From Palsa-295 sp963781105 (GTDB lineage: Bacteria > Acidobacteriota > Terriglobia > Acidiferrales > UBA7541): 64,000 nt of DNA. The position numbers and the translations under genes are program-made. The DNA is taken from positions 1 through 64,000 of the forward strand of contig CAWAED010000013.1 in NCBI GenBank assembly GCA_963781105.1. The letters are read 5' to 3'. Each line of letters begins with the position of its first letter. Position 1 is the first letter of the stretch. The notes beneath the pieces are model-generated. The model was given only the letters and a program-made list of their open reading frames with translations, was not told the DNA's origin and did no database searches. Of this stretch, positions 51,328 through 60,698 are shown piece by piece.

Positions 51328-51595
51328 GTATCTCTCTTATCGGCAAAACCCGAAAAGCGTGTGATGACCGGGTTCTTGGCCTGACCTTGTGGCGTGTTGG
51401 GATCGTGCGGCAGGGCCTCACGCGGCCCCGAATTACTCTACCCGCTGCGGCGGCGCGTTGGCAAGGCGCTGCGGCGCGCTTGTTTACGCACAATCACGGC
51501 GCGCGCGAAATCCCATTCGCGAGTGGCGCAACGTGCGCCCGATTCTGTATTCTCTCAAGGCCGAGCCCGATAGCGGTCGCGTTCGGCGTGGAAAA

Positions 51596-53335
51596 TTGAA
51601 CGTAATTCAATCACCCGCGACGCTCGAATCCGTGCTTCCCGCGCAACCGCGCGCCGCCGCAGGCTCCAGCCGAACCGCCTTCTTGCTGGTAGCGATCGCC
51701 GCGACGGCTGTTGTCGCGCCCATGTGGTTCATCGGCAACGCCTCCGGCCACGATATCCAATTTCATCTGGCGTCCTGGATGGACGTCGCCAATCAATGGC
51801 GCGAAGGGATTATCTATCCACGCTGGGCCGAATGGGCGAACTGGGGCTTTGGAGAGCCGCGCTTTATTTTTTATCCTCCTGCATCGTGGTTGCTGGGGGC
51901 CGCGCTCGGTTCGATCTTGCCGTGGCGATTGGTACCCGGCACGTTCATCTGGCTGGCGTTGGTCCTCGCGGGAATTTCGATGTGGTACTTCGCGCGTGAG
52001 TGGCTTTCACGCCGCGAGGCGATCATGGCTGCCGTGTTGTACGCGGTGAATCCGTACCACCTCGTGATCGTTAATGTGCGCAGCGATTTCGCCGAGTTGC
52101 TGGCCAGCGCGCTATTTCCTCTGGTCTTGCTCGGCGCGCTGCGCCTTTTGCGCGACGGCTGGCGCGGCTGGCCGTGGCTGGCGCTGCCGTTTGCCGCCGT
52201 GTGGCTTTCGAACGCGCCAGCCGGCGTCCTCGCGACTTATTCTCTCGCCTTAATATTTTTGGTGCTTTCCATCTTGCGCCGCAGCGTGCGGCCATTGTTT
52301 ACCGGCGGACTGGGCATGGCCGCGGGCTTCGGTCTCGCGGCGTTTTATATCTTGCCCGCTGCCTGGGAACAGCGCTGGGTGCAGATCCAGCAGGCTATCG
52401 CTGATACCCTCCATCCCGAACAGAATTTCCTTTTTACGCGCAGCGGCGATCCGGAATTTATCTTCTTCAATTGGAAAGTTTCGGCGGTGGCGTTGATCGT
52501 AATCCTGGTCGTGGCGCTAGCGGCCGTGTTTGTCTCGCGTCGCCGTCGTGAATTCCAGGATATCTGGTGGGCGCTTCTCGCGCTTGGCTCGGCCGCAACG
52601 TTCCTCATGTTTCCGGCAAGCGTGATTCTCTGGCGCCTGCTGCCCAAACTGGAATTCCTGCAGTTCCCCTGGCGTTGGCTCGGACCGCTCGATTTCGTGC
52701 TCGCGTTCTTCGTCGCTGCGGCACTCGGAAGGCTGAAGCGTCAGTGGATTTGCTGGACCATGGTGATCGTCGTCCTGTTATCGCAGGGCGCCATGATCGC
52801 GAAAGATGCCTGGTGGGACAGCGAAGACGTACCATTTCTGACTAAGGCGATTCATACAGGCTTTGGTTACGAAGGCACCGATGAGTATCAGCCGCTCGGC
52901 GGCAGCCGTTACGAACTACCGGGCACCAATGCGAACGGAGAATGGATCGCCACATCGCCGACGCCGCCCATCCGTCAGTATAATTTCCCAGACGCAGACA
53001 CCCAGCCGGCAGACGCGGTGACTTTCCACATCGAACGCTGGACCGCGACGCACCGCAGCTTTTCAGCGCAAGCAAGCGCGCCTGCAACTCTCGCGCTGCG
53101 CCTGCTCGCTTATCCCGGATGGCAAGTTCAAGTGGATGGCAAGGTCGCCGCGATCGCGACCGTGCCGAATACCGGCGAAATGTTGCTTGCGCTCCCTGCC
53201 GGGAGCCATCAGGTGGATATCAACTTTCGTAGGACGTGGGACCGGATCGCCGGCGCGCTGATCTCACTGGCGTTTGCGATTGCGTTTCTGGTGTTCGTGT
53301 TGCTAACTCGAAGCTCGCGTGGTGTGGCAGGTTGA
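51596..53335 (+). CDS. large polytopic membrane protein (PTPS-related/glycosyltransferase-like)
   Basis: This membrane protein has about ten hydrophobic segments and a soluble C-terminal region (~residues 440-550). The segment NASGHDIQFHLASWMDVANQWREGIIYPRW is typical of the 6-pyruvoyl-tetrahydropterin synthase-related membrane family, whose layout resembles lipid-linked glycosyltransferases (periplasmic loop 1 with an acidic residue, His-Asp). The start is unclear: an in-frame TTG at 51596 is used; the open frame reaches back to 51389 with sequence that does not look like protein. It is divergent from the GH63-like gene. Confidence 0.7.
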   Translation: MNVIQSPATLESVLPAQPRAAAGSSRTAFLLVAIAATAVVAPMWFIGNASGHDIQFHLASWMDVANQWREGIIYPRWAEWANWGFGEPRFIFYPPASWLLGAALGSILPWRLVPGTFIWLALVLAGISMWYFAREWLSRREAIMAAVLYAVNPYHLVIVNVRSDFAELLASALFPLVLLGALRLLRDGWRGWPWLALPFAAVWLSNAPAGVLATYSLALIFLVLSILRRSVRPLFTGGLGMAAGFGLAAFYILPAAWEQRWVQIQQAIADTLHPEQNFLFTRSGDPEFIFFNWKVSAVALIVILVVALAAVFVSRRRREFQDIWWALLALGSAATFLMFPASVILWRLLPKLEFLQFPWRWLGPLDFVLAFFVAAALGRLKRQWICWTMVIVVLLSQGAMIAKDAWWDSEDVPFLTKAIHTGFGYEGTDEYQPLGGSRYELPGTNANGEWIATSPTPPIRQYNFPDADTQPADAVTFHIERWTATHRSFSAQASAPATLALRLLAYPGWQVQVDGKVAAIATVPNTGEMLLALPAGSHQVDINFRRTWDRIAGALISLAFAIAFLVFVLLTRSSRGVAG

Positions 53336-53475
53336 AAAAAAAGCGCTTCGTGGAGCGTGGTCTCAGTCAGTTTCGTAGCTTGTCGATCGAATGCGCCTAT
53401 CGGATCCCACTCGGTTATTACGGCTCTATGAAGGCGGCGTGGGACCGTCGGCGTGAAACTTTCCCTTCAGAAAAA

Positions 53476-53697
53476 CTACTCCCTTGGCAATACAAATGTA
53501 GAAGCAACGAAGAAAACTAAATCACTGCCGGGCAATGCGTCGTATATCCAACCTCCAACAATGGTTCCCGGGAGTCCTGCCAGCATCAGCCAAATGCCGG
53601 GAGTCGAGTGTGTGCCGGGCGACTTGGATGAGGCTTCTAACGCGATCGGAAGAGCAATCGCGAGCAGAAAAGTTGTCAAATAGATCTTGTTACCCAT
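53476..53697 (-). CDS. small membrane protein, unknown
   Basis: This 73-residue protein has two hydrophobic helices, NKIYLTTFLLAIALPIALEA and IWLMLAGLPGTIVGGWIYDAL, with a short Ser/Pro-rich loop between them. The ATG at 53697 has GGAG 8 bases before it. A longer frame to 53730 adds 11 residues before this site. The composition and the ribosome-binding site argue for a real gene, though no family is recognised. It lies 140 bp beyond the convergent membrane protein gene. Confidence 0.55.
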   Translation of the reverse strand: MGNKIYLTTFLLAIALPIALEASSKSPGTHSTPGIWLMLAGLPGTIVGGWIYDALPGSDLVFFVASTFVLPRE

Positions 53698-53761
53698 CGG
53701 CTTGGCTCCGATAGCCTCAGACTTGCGCATAACTTTCCAGCTTAAGCGACCGAGGAACAGA

Positions 53762-54427
53762 TTAATGCGAATTGAGTTCGAGTATCACCACCAGCCGCCG
53801 AGGGCCGTGCGCGCCCATCACCAGAATTTTTTCGATGTCCGCAGTGCGGCTCGAGCCGGTGATTAGGCAAAGATAAGAATTCTGCGCAGCGGTGCCGCGC
53901 TCGCGTATGCGCGCGAACGCTTCGTCGAGCGTAGGCACGAGTTGGCTGGCCTTCGCGACCACGATGTGCACGGGCGCCACGATGGACGCGCCGCGTCCCC
54001 CACACGCCGCCGAAACCATCACCGATCCCGTCTGCGCCACGAGCACTTCCGCCAACGTGATCGTCGCCTGTGAATTCTCATGCGGGCCGCCGGCGCTCGA
54101 CCAGCGCACACTTTCTCGACTTTGCAGCCCGGACGATGCCTGGTGCAGCTCCGGAGCGTCCTGCACAAATATTTCTCCCGCGGGCAACGATGCGAGCACT
54201 TTCTCCAGCGCCGTGCCGGTTGCGCGCGAATCCTCCGTTACGATCAGCTCTGTGTTGTTACCGGCGCATTCGCGGCGGAATCTTTCCAGCGCGTCGGGAA
54301 TCGGCGCGAAGATCGGCAGCGACGTGCTCGCAGGCTCGGGCGCAGTGTGAATTTTCGCAGGCGTCTTCAGCGCCATTTTGATGCGTCCGAGAATTCGCTC
54401 GCGCCCGAGATTTTCAATTTGCGCCAT
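53762..54427 (-). CDS. lutC: L-lactate utilisation protein LutC
   Basis: LutC is the LUD-domain subunit of the LutABC lactate oxidation complex. From the ATG at 54427 (GGAAGGAG 5 bases upstream) it has 221 residues. The domain core reads TLAEVLVAQTGSVMVSAACGGRGASIVAPVHIVVAKASQLVPTLDEAF and SYLCLITGSSRTADIEKILVMGAHGPRRLVVILE, the GSSRTADIE block being diagnostic. It overlaps the end of lutB by 14 bp. The longer open frame upstream is antisense-like and was dropped. Confidence 0.9.
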   Translation of the reverse strand: MAQIENLGRERILGRIKMALKTPAKIHTAPEPASTSLPIFAPIPDALERFRRECAGNNTELIVTEDSRATGTALEKVLASLPAGEIFVQDAPELHQASSGLQSRESVRWSSAGGPHENSQATITLAEVLVAQTGSVMVSAACGGRGASIVAPVHIVVAKASQLVPTLDEAFARIRERGTAAQNSYLCLITGSSRTADIEKILVMGAHGPRRLVVILELNSH

Positions 54428-55823
54428 CTTGCTCCTTCCAAAGCGCTCGGAACGAAGTCGTCGGAATGGGCGGCGCGGCGCGATCCTTGGTCCACGCACG
54501 CAAAGGATCGAGAAACGTTCCTTCCAGTCCGAGCGCGTAGCAAACACGCAACGCCTTGCGCCCGATAGCGCCCAGAAATCCGAAGCGTCCCGCGCCCGAC
54601 ATGCTCCAGCGCCATATTTTGAACGCGACGCGCTCCTGCCAAAGCCGGTGCGCGCGTTCCACGGCATTGCGCCGGTTGTGCAGCAAATGATGATGCAAAT
54701 CAATTTTCACGGGACACGCTTCCGTGCACGCGCCGCAAAGCGAAGAAGCTTGCGATAAATGTTGGAACTCATCCAGGCCGCGCAGATGCGGTGTGAGCAC
54801 GCTGCCGATAGGCCCCTGATAAGTGGTCGCGTAGGTGTGGCCGCCAACGTTGCGATAGATCGGACACGCATTCAGACAAGCTCCACAGCGAATGCAATGC
54901 AGTACCTCACGCTGCTCCGGATCGGCAAGCAGCTCCGTGCGCCCGTTGTCGAGCAAGACCACGTGAAATTCCTCGGGCCCGCTCAATTCATTCGGACCGC
55001 GCGCTCCACCCACCATCGTGTTGTAACAAGTGATCGGCTGGCCGGTACCGGAGCTCGCCAGCACCGGCAGAAGAATCGCGAGATCGTCCATGCGTGGAAT
55101 AATTTTTTCGATTCCCGATAGCACCACGTGAATCTTGGGCAACGTAATCCCCAAATCCGCGTTTCCTTCATTGGTCGTGATGGAAACCATCCCGGAATCC
55201 GCCACCAGAAAATTTGCGCCGGTAATCCCCATCTCAGCGGTGAAGAAGGCGCGGCGCAGCGCCTGCCGGGCCGCCGCCACCAGCTGTTGCGGGTCGTCCG
55301 TATCAATGCCGCCCAATTTTTCCTTGAATAGCGCCGCGATATCCTGGCGCGTCAGGTGCATGGCGGGCGTGACGATGTGATATGGCGGCTCGTTGCGCAG
55401 CTGCACAATGAATTCGCCAAGATCCGTTTCGAACACCTGGATGCCCTGCTTTTCGAGCGCCGCCGCGAGATGAATCTCCTCCGCAACCATGGACTTCGAT
55501 TTCACAATGGTGCGCACGCCGCGACTGGCAGCCAGATCCAGGATATATCGCCGCGCTTCTTCCGCGTTTTCGGCCCAAAATACGTGTCCGCCGCGCTCCT
55601 TCACGTGCTGTTCGAATTCCTCGAGGTAGCGATCGAGATGATTCACCGCATCGCGCTTGATGCTTTGGCATTTCTCGCGCGCGGCTTGCCAATCGAGAAA
55701 TCGCGCGCGGCCGTTGCGCACCGCGGCATCGTAGTGATCGATTCCACGCCGCAAGATCTGGCGATGAACCAGATCGGCGGACTTCGTCGCCGCGTTCCGC
55801 AGAAAATCCTGCGCAGCGGTCAC
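54414..55823 (-). CDS. lutB: L-lactate utilisation iron-sulfur protein LutB
   Basis: LutB is an iron-sulfur LUD-domain protein of the lactate oxidation complex. The GTG start at 55823 overlaps the lutA stop as GTGA and gives 469 residues, the usual size. The N-terminal helix (LDRYLEEFEQHVKERGGHVFWAENAEEA) leads into the LUD domain (KSKSMVAEEIHLAAALEK, GITGANFLVADSGMVSITTNEGN), and two ferredoxin-type clusters end it: HCIRCGACLNACPIYRNVGG and SSLCGACTEACPVKIDLH. Upstream parts of the open frame are antisense to lutA. Confidence 0.93.
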   Translation of the reverse strand: MTAAQDFLRNAATKSADLVHRQILRRGIDHYDAAVRNGRARFLDWQAAREKCQSIKRDAVNHLDRYLEEFEQHVKERGGHVFWAENAEEARRYILDLAASRGVRTIVKSKSMVAEEIHLAAALEKQGIQVFETDLGEFIVQLRNEPPYHIVTPAMHLTRQDIAALFKEKLGGIDTDDPQQLVAAARQALRRAFFTAEMGITGANFLVADSGMVSITTNEGNADLGITLPKIHVVLSGIEKIIPRMDDLAILLPVLASSGTGQPITCYNTMVGGARGPNELSGPEEFHVVLLDNGRTELLADPEQREVLHCIRCGACLNACPIYRNVGGHTYATTYQGPIGSVLTPHLRGLDEFQHLSQASSLCGACTEACPVKIDLHHHLLHNRRNAVERAHRLWQERVAFKIWRWSMSGAGRFGFLGAIGRKALRVCYALGLEGTFLDPLRAWTKDRAAPPIPTTSFRALWKEQDGAN

Positions 55824-56581
55824 AGCCCAGCCCTCGCGCTCGGCACACTCGATTTGGTGTCGCCGGTCTGCGCCAAAATGCTGGCCAAATGAATCGTCCG
55901 CACCGGCGACTTCCGCCGCCGCAGAATTCCTTCCACTTGCATCAGGCAGCTCGGATCGGTGGAAGTCACAAATTCCGCGCCCGATTTTTCCACGTTCCCC
56001 GCTTTCGTGTCGCCCATCGCCGCGGAAATCATATGAAACTTGGTCGCGAAAGTGCCGCCAAACCCGCAGCATTCCTCGCTGTAAGGCATCTCCACCAGCT
56101 CGATCCCGCTCACATGCCGCAGCAATTCGCGCGGTTCTTGCTTCAAGCGCAATTCGCGCAAGGCATGGCAAGCGTCGTGATAGGTCACGCGATGCGGGAA
56201 ACTCGCTCCCACGTCGCCGACACGTGCAACTTTCACCAGGTACTCGGAAAATTCATATACGCGCCGTCCCAATTGCACGGCTTCATCATGCAGCGCGCTG
56301 CCCGCCAGCAGCTCAGGATAAAAATTGCGGACCATCGTGGTGCAGGAACCCGAAGGACACACAATCGCATCCGCCGCGCGAAACACCCGCACGAACCGCT
56401 CCGTCAACGGCCGTGCATCTTTCCAATAGCCAGTATTGAACGCAGGTTGCCCGCAGCAGGTTTGCTCAGCGGGAAAATCCAGGTCGCACCCGATTCGGCG
56501 CAACACTTTCGCCATGTCCATTCCCACTTGCGGGCTCAGCTGGTCCACGAAGCAGGGAATGAAAAGCGCCACTTTTGGCAT
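55820..56581 (-). CDS. lutA: L-lactate utilisation protein LutA (CCG-domain)
   Basis: LutA is the Cys-rich CCG-domain subunit of the lactate dehydrogenase-like complex. Both CCG repeats are seen: QTCCGQPAFNTGYW near residue 40 and SEECCGFGGTFATKF near residue 170, with PSGSCTTMVRNFYPELL and TYHDACHALREL between them. The 253 residues are normal. It opens the lutABC operon on the minus strand. L-lactate is the expected substrate by homology to the B. subtilis system; no regulator gene is adjacent. Confidence 0.93.
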   Translation of the reverse strand: MPKVALFIPCFVDQLSPQVGMDMAKVLRRIGCDLDFPAEQTCCGQPAFNTGYWKDARPLTERFVRVFRAADAIVCPSGSCTTMVRNFYPELLAGSALHDEAVQLGRRVYEFSEYLVKVARVGDVGASFPHRVTYHDACHALRELRLKQEPRELLRHVSGIELVEMPYSEECCGFGGTFATKFHMISAAMGDTKAGNVEKSGAEFVTSTDPSCLMQVEGILRRRKSPVRTIHLASILAQTGDTKSSVPSARAGL

Positions 56582-56614
56582 CGCAAGAGTATAAAGCTTG
56601 ATTCCCTTTCGTGC

Positions 56615-59062
56615 TCAAGCGCCCCGATAAAATTGAAACGGCGCCCAATAGAACGGACGACGATAAACGGTCCCGGAATGCAATAGCGCGAGTTTCGCGT
56701 CGCGCAAAGCCACTGCCGGAGCCACACCTTTGCTGATCTCGGAATATAGATGATCCATCAGCTGCGGCGTGGAATTGTCATTCACTTCCCACAGCGCCGC
56801 GATCACGCCGTGCGCGCCCGCGCGCAAAAAAGCCCACGATAGTCCGACCAAGCCTTCACCCGAATACGTCCGCACACCCTCGCCGTGGCATGCCGAGATC
56901 GTCACCAGGTCCGCATGCAGCGGATACTGAATAATGTCGCGGGCGTAGAGCTTGTAATTGTCGCCTTGCCTGCTGAGGATCACCGCGGAATCGAGCGGAC
57001 TGGTGCGGCTCGCGGTGCCGTGCGCGACAAAATGAATGTACGAAAAATCCTGAGGCTGGCTGTCGAAATACGCCTCAGGCGTCGCCGCCGGGCCCGCAAA
57101 AACTTCCCGCTCGGGCGCCGGAAAATAATTCTCGATCCCGCTCATCTCCGCCGCCGCCTGCGGCAGTTTCGGAAATTCCGCGTCCGGCGAAACGGCGTCG
57201 CCCACCAGCAGCAACTTCTTCGCCGGAGACGCGTGGCGCGCAGCACCGGCAGCAAGCAGCGTCAGAGAATTGGCGTACGAAACATCCGCATCCTCGATCC
57301 AATAATGCAATTGCGGCGCAGGGGCCAGCAAAGTCTCGAAATTTAAGCTGTACAAGCTGCCATCGGGCAAAATCGTGACGCGCGAACCCTTAGGGATCAA
57401 TTTCGCAGCCGGCCCAACCAGCAATTCATAAAGTTTCTGCCCCGTGGCATTCCGCGTCTCCAACACATCCCGCGACCCAAGCAGTGCCTCCCGGTAGGAT
57501 TGCACTAACGGATCAATTTCCTTCGCTGGAGGCAGGGTATAAAGCGTCATACGTGCCGGTGTGACCAGCCACAAATACGAATGGTCCGCACCCAGCCAGT
57601 AGTCAAGAAGAACGCTATCGGAGCGCTTGGCAATCTGCCGCGGATTGAAATCCTTCGCTGAAAAGCTGATGGACGCAGGGTTGATGCCAAGTCCCTCGGC
57701 CAATGTGCGAGCGCTGCTGATTTCCGCTACTTGCAATGCCCCTGCTTCTTTGTGATGGGCCACGAGAAAATCTATGTAGTCATCGTACAGACTGATAGCG
57801 CCCGCCAAGAAGGAAAGCCGAAAATCCTCGCGCTTAATCGAAGTCCGCACCGTTTCAATGGTAGCGAGGGCCTTGCGGAAATATTCTTCGGCCCGCGCGG
57901 GGCGATCTTCTACGGCATACACGTTTGCAAGAGCAGACTCAGCTTGCCAACGCAGATAGCTGTCCGAAGTCTTCTCTCGGAGCACTTCGTTTAACTCCGA
58001 TTCTGCTTGAGGGAAGTCCTTATTGCCAGTTGCGATATAGCTTTCGGTTATAAGTGAAAAAAGCTCGAGTGATCTGTCCTTGGATGCGCGCTCCAGAGCA
58101 AGCGCTTCGCCGTTGTACTGTTCGGCCCGGTCATATTTTTCTTCCATCACTGCGACGTGAGCAAGATTGTTCAGGCAGTTCGCCGTTGCTGCGTTGTTAT
58201 CAAGCTTGCGAGCCAAGTCCAGCGCTTGCTGGTAATCCTGCTCGGCTGGAGCGTAGGAGTGTACGTCGTACTTCATCGTTCCAATGTTGGTCACCCAGAC
58301 GAGTTCATCCTGATAGAGGCCTAAACGGGAAGAATCTGCTCGCGCCCGTTCAAACAGGTTCTCGGCTTTCTCAAAGTCGCCGAGCTTGTAGTAATTCCAT
58401 CCCTCATTGCCGAGAATCTTGGCTACGAGCGTTTGCGCGCCGAGGGATTGCGCCAGGTCCAGCGCCTTTTCATACCAGTCAACTGCTTCATCATAGTGTC
58501 CCTGGATCATCGCAAGACGGCCTAGGCTGCCCAACGCTTTCGTCTCAAGGAATGGTTGCTTTGTTTCGAATGCGACGCGAAGTGAGCTGCGGAACGCCAC
58601 CTCTGCTGATGAAAGGTCGTTCAGCATGACGTCGAGCGTTCCTTGAGCAAGAGCCACATCCCCAAGAAGATCTGGGGCAGTAGATTTTGCGAGGTTCTCC
58701 GCCGCGTTCAGATCCTGTTGTGCTTGCGCGAAGCGTTGTAGGGAATAGTTCGCTTGACCCCGGATCATGTTTCGGCGAACGCTAACATCAGCGGGAATCG
58801 TACCCGTGGGAATAGGAGCTGCGAGTAACGCTAGCGCGTCTTCGTTGAATCCGCGCGAGAATAGGATTTCAGCGTTAAGGGCCTGAAAACGCGACGCCCA
58901 GTCCGCATTTTTTCCTAAGTATTCGTGATACGCAGAATCCGACTCCGCATACGCGCCCGTGAGATCGCCACGCTGGAACTTCAGGCGAGCATCCTGATAA
59001 GTCTGCGCCGGATCGCGCCTTAAATGACAGCCACACAAAACCAAACAGATGGTTGCAGCCAG
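56615..59062 (-). CDS. CHAT-domain (caspase-like) peptidase with TPRs, lipoprotein-like
   Basis: This is a TPR-CHAT protein. About seven TPRs fill the first ~430 residues, and the C-terminal CHAT domain holds the catalytic dyad: His681 in HFVAHGTA and Cys725 in ISACHGEG, followed by GLVGLSWAFLRAGAHGVIAALWEVND. The start is unsettled. The frame runs upstream over the previous gene with no ATG, GTG or TTG before a lipoprotein-like stretch (VLAATICLVLCGC). A GTG at 59075, coupled to the upstream stop, is in another frame, and one base removed would give MRCVLAATICLVLCGC. The coordinate used here (CTG, 59062) is a compromise. Confidence 0.85.
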   Translation of the reverse strand: MAATICLVLCGCHLRRDPAQTYQDARLKFQRGDLTGAYAESDSAYHEYLGKNADWASRFQALNAEILFSRGFNEDALALLAAPIPTGTIPADVSVRRNMIRGQANYSLQRFAQAQQDLNAAENLAKSTAPDLLGDVALAQGTLDVMLNDLSSAEVAFRSSLRVAFETKQPFLETKALGSLGRLAMIQGHYDEAVDWYEKALDLAQSLGAQTLVAKILGNEGWNYYKLGDFEKAENLFERARADSSRLGLYQDELVWVTNIGTMKYDVHSYAPAEQDYQQALDLARKLDNNAATANCLNNLAHVAVMEEKYDRAEQYNGEALALERASKDRSLELFSLITESYIATGNKDFPQAESELNEVLREKTSDSYLRWQAESALANVYAVEDRPARAEEYFRKALATIETVRTSIKREDFRLSFLAGAISLYDDYIDFLVAHHKEAGALQVAEISSARTLAEGLGINPASISFSAKDFNPRQIAKRSDSVLLDYWLGADHSYLWLVTPARMTLYTLPPAKEIDPLVQSYREALLGSRDVLETRNATGQKLYELLVGPAAKLIPKGSRVTILPDGSLYSLNFETLLAPAPQLHYWIEDADVSYANSLTLLAAGAARHASPAKKLLLVGDAVSPDAEFPKLPQAAAEMSGIENYFPAPEREVFAGPAATPEAYFDSQPQDFSYIHFVAHGTASRTSPLDSAVILSRQGDNYKLYARDIIQYPLHADLVTISACHGEGVRTYSGEGLVGLSWAFLRAGAHGVIAALWEVNDNSTPQLMDHLYSEISKGVAPAVALRDAKLALLHSGTVYRRPFYWAPFQFYRGA

Positions 59063-59076
59063 AACACAACCGCACT

Positions 59077-59898
59077 CTATGGGAAAGGGACGCCGTTGCC
59101 AGTACCCCCGGGTCCGGTGACCGTGGCGTTGGTCGCCGAGCCCATTTCCAAACGGAGCATCGTGACGGAACGCTGGTAAGACTGCATCACGAACTCCGCC
59201 AGATAGATCTTGCCGAAGTGTGGAACGATCAGTACGTTCCCGAAACGGCGCACCTCCGGACAATTGAACTTGATGTCTTTCACCAGCGTACAAAGCACGA
59301 TCCCCTTGGACTCGGGCAAGGCATCTCCCGCGACCCAGTTATACCGCTCGCGCAGGAAATCCGGTACGTCAGATTTGAACCGGCCCCAGAGAAAGCGTTC
59401 TTGCATAGCTTGGCGCGCTTGCTCGTCCCGCTCGTACTCGCCTTTGAAAGCGCTATAGGTGCCGAGCCGATTGAAAAGACAATTATCGAGTTCGACTTCG
59501 ACCGGGCAGCCCGCAATTCGGAGGTTTTCGAACTGGCTACCCACCGGCGTGATGGTGGGTTCGCTGCCGTCCGCCGGATGATTGGAAGAAATTCGCGCTA
59601 CCACGCGATCCGCCGTCACGATGTTGTGAACATTCAATCCCTCGAGAGTGGCGGACACAAAAGTTGTGTGACTTCCATCTTTCGGATTCTGGCTTCCAGA
59701 CACCTGCGTATAGGCAGCTTTGAACGAGACAATGTCTTTGACATTAAAGTTTTCGACGCGCGCGTATCCATGCCCACCCGACTGCGGCAGAGAACCCATG
59801 GCCTGAACGTCAATCATTTGTTGAAACGGACGGTCAATTCGTCCGCTCAAACCGTAGCCATGCGCGTTATAAAGAAAGATCCGGAAGGGTGTGGGCAT
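59077..59898 (-). CDS. conserved protein of unknown function, CHAT-operon partner
   Basis: This 273-residue soluble protein has no recognised domain. It starts at an ATG with AGGAGG 9 bases upstream. Features seen are a glycine-rich N-terminal part (YNAHGYGLSGRIDRPFQQMIDVQA, then SLPQSGGHGYARVENF), THTTFVSATLEGLNVHNIVTADRVVARISS-like beta strands (the DGSHTTFVSATLEGLN stretch), a single-Cys segment NLRIAGCPVEVELDNCLF, and a Gly/Thr-rich tail. I recall similar unannotated proteins in Acidobacteria and Cyanobacteria. The gene sits between anti-sigma and CHAT genes, so it may be a substrate or cofactor of the peptidase (inference). Confidence 0.7.
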   Translation of the reverse strand: MPTPFRIFLYNAHGYGLSGRIDRPFQQMIDVQAMGSLPQSGGHGYARVENFNVKDIVSFKAAYTQVSGSQNPKDGSHTTFVSATLEGLNVHNIVTADRVVARISSNHPADGSEPTITPVGSQFENLRIAGCPVEVELDNCLFNRLGTYSAFKGEYERDEQARQAMQERFLWGRFKSDVPDFLRERYNWVAGDALPESKGIVLCTLVKDIKFNCPEVRRFGNVLIVPHFGKIYLAEFVMQSYQRSVTMLRLEMGSATNATVTGPGGTGNGVPFP

Positions 59899-59933
59899 CG
59901 TAATCGTCCTCCTGCTTCAGTTCTTAAAATTGT

Positions 59934-60656
59934 TTACTTCGAATATGCGAGCGTGAATGGATAACGAGCTACTTCTGTAGCGCTGCTCGCCGCAGCTTCC
60001 AGCGTCGCGAGCCCGCGTACTACCAACGTGTAGTTTCCCGGCTTCAGCGTCGCGGGCGGCATCAGCAACTGCACGGAATTCTGCGCCTCTTGCCCGGAAA
60101 TGTTCAAGGAATATTCGATGGCGCCCGAGGCGTTCACCACTTCACAAATGTACTGAGAAAATTTCTTTTCGGGAGGAATGTCAATGTACAAGCTGAACGG
60201 CTTGTTCGCCGACACCGTGATCGTCAGCGGCTCTCCGCCGCGTGAACCCGCTGTGATCAATGAATACGAAGGCAAAGTTTGCGGCGCAGCAGACGGCGCC
60301 GCCGATTTCAAATGCGGAATCACAATCAAATTTTGATAGCCGGCAAAAAGCAAGAGCAGCGCAAAAACTGGAACAGCAAAGCTCGGACGCAAAAATCCTG
60401 CAAACCATCCGCTCCCAGCAGACTTCCGCGCAGCAACCGCAGGCGCCGCCAATCGCGCCGTCGCGACCTCAGCCTCCAGCTCCGCTCGGGTGTTCGCCGC
60501 AAACATCGCGGCGAGCTTCAAATCCGCGGCGCACTCCGCGCAGCCGAAATAATGATCCTCATACTGCGCGCGAAGGTCGCCCGTCAGTTCTCCTAGAACG
60601 TAGCGCTCGGCTGCCTTCAGTTGGACCGCTTCGGTATGTTCCATAGTAATCGTCAC
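59934..60656 (-). CDS. zinc-type anti-sigma factor
   Basis: This is a membrane-bound anti-sigma factor of the ZAS type. The zinc motif HxxxCxxC is visible in EDHYFGCAECAADLKLA (His, Cys, Cys) around residue 30-40, then an Ala-rich linker, a single membrane helix (FAVPVFALLLLFAGYQNLIVI) near residue 110 and a periplasmic beta-rich domain (ITVSANKPFSLYIDIPPEKKFSQYICEVVNASG). It follows the sigma gene by 42 bp. Binding to that sigma factor is inferred from position and motif. Confidence 0.87.
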   Translation of the reverse strand: MTITMEHTEAVQLKAAERYVLGELTGDLRAQYEDHYFGCAECAADLKLAAMFAANTRAELEAEVATARLAAPAVAARKSAGSGWFAGFLRPSFAVPVFALLLLFAGYQNLIVIPHLKSAAPSAAPQTLPSYSLITAGSRGGEPLTITVSANKPFSLYIDIPPEKKFSQYICEVVNASGAIEYSLNISGQEAQNSVQLLMPPATLKPGNYTLVVRGLATLEAAASSATEVARYPFTLAYSK

Positions 60657-60698
60657 CTCAGTAGTGACCCTGAAGGCCCAACCGTTTCATCCGCAAAA

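Noticed and set aside
49906..51384. Plus-strand frame of 492 codons
   Set aside because: It is antisense to the GH63-like gene; no motif or ribosome-binding site supports it.
53336..53366. A-run plus short stem after the large membrane protein gene
   Set aside because: The stem is only 4 bp (CGCT/AGCG), too weak for a terminator call.
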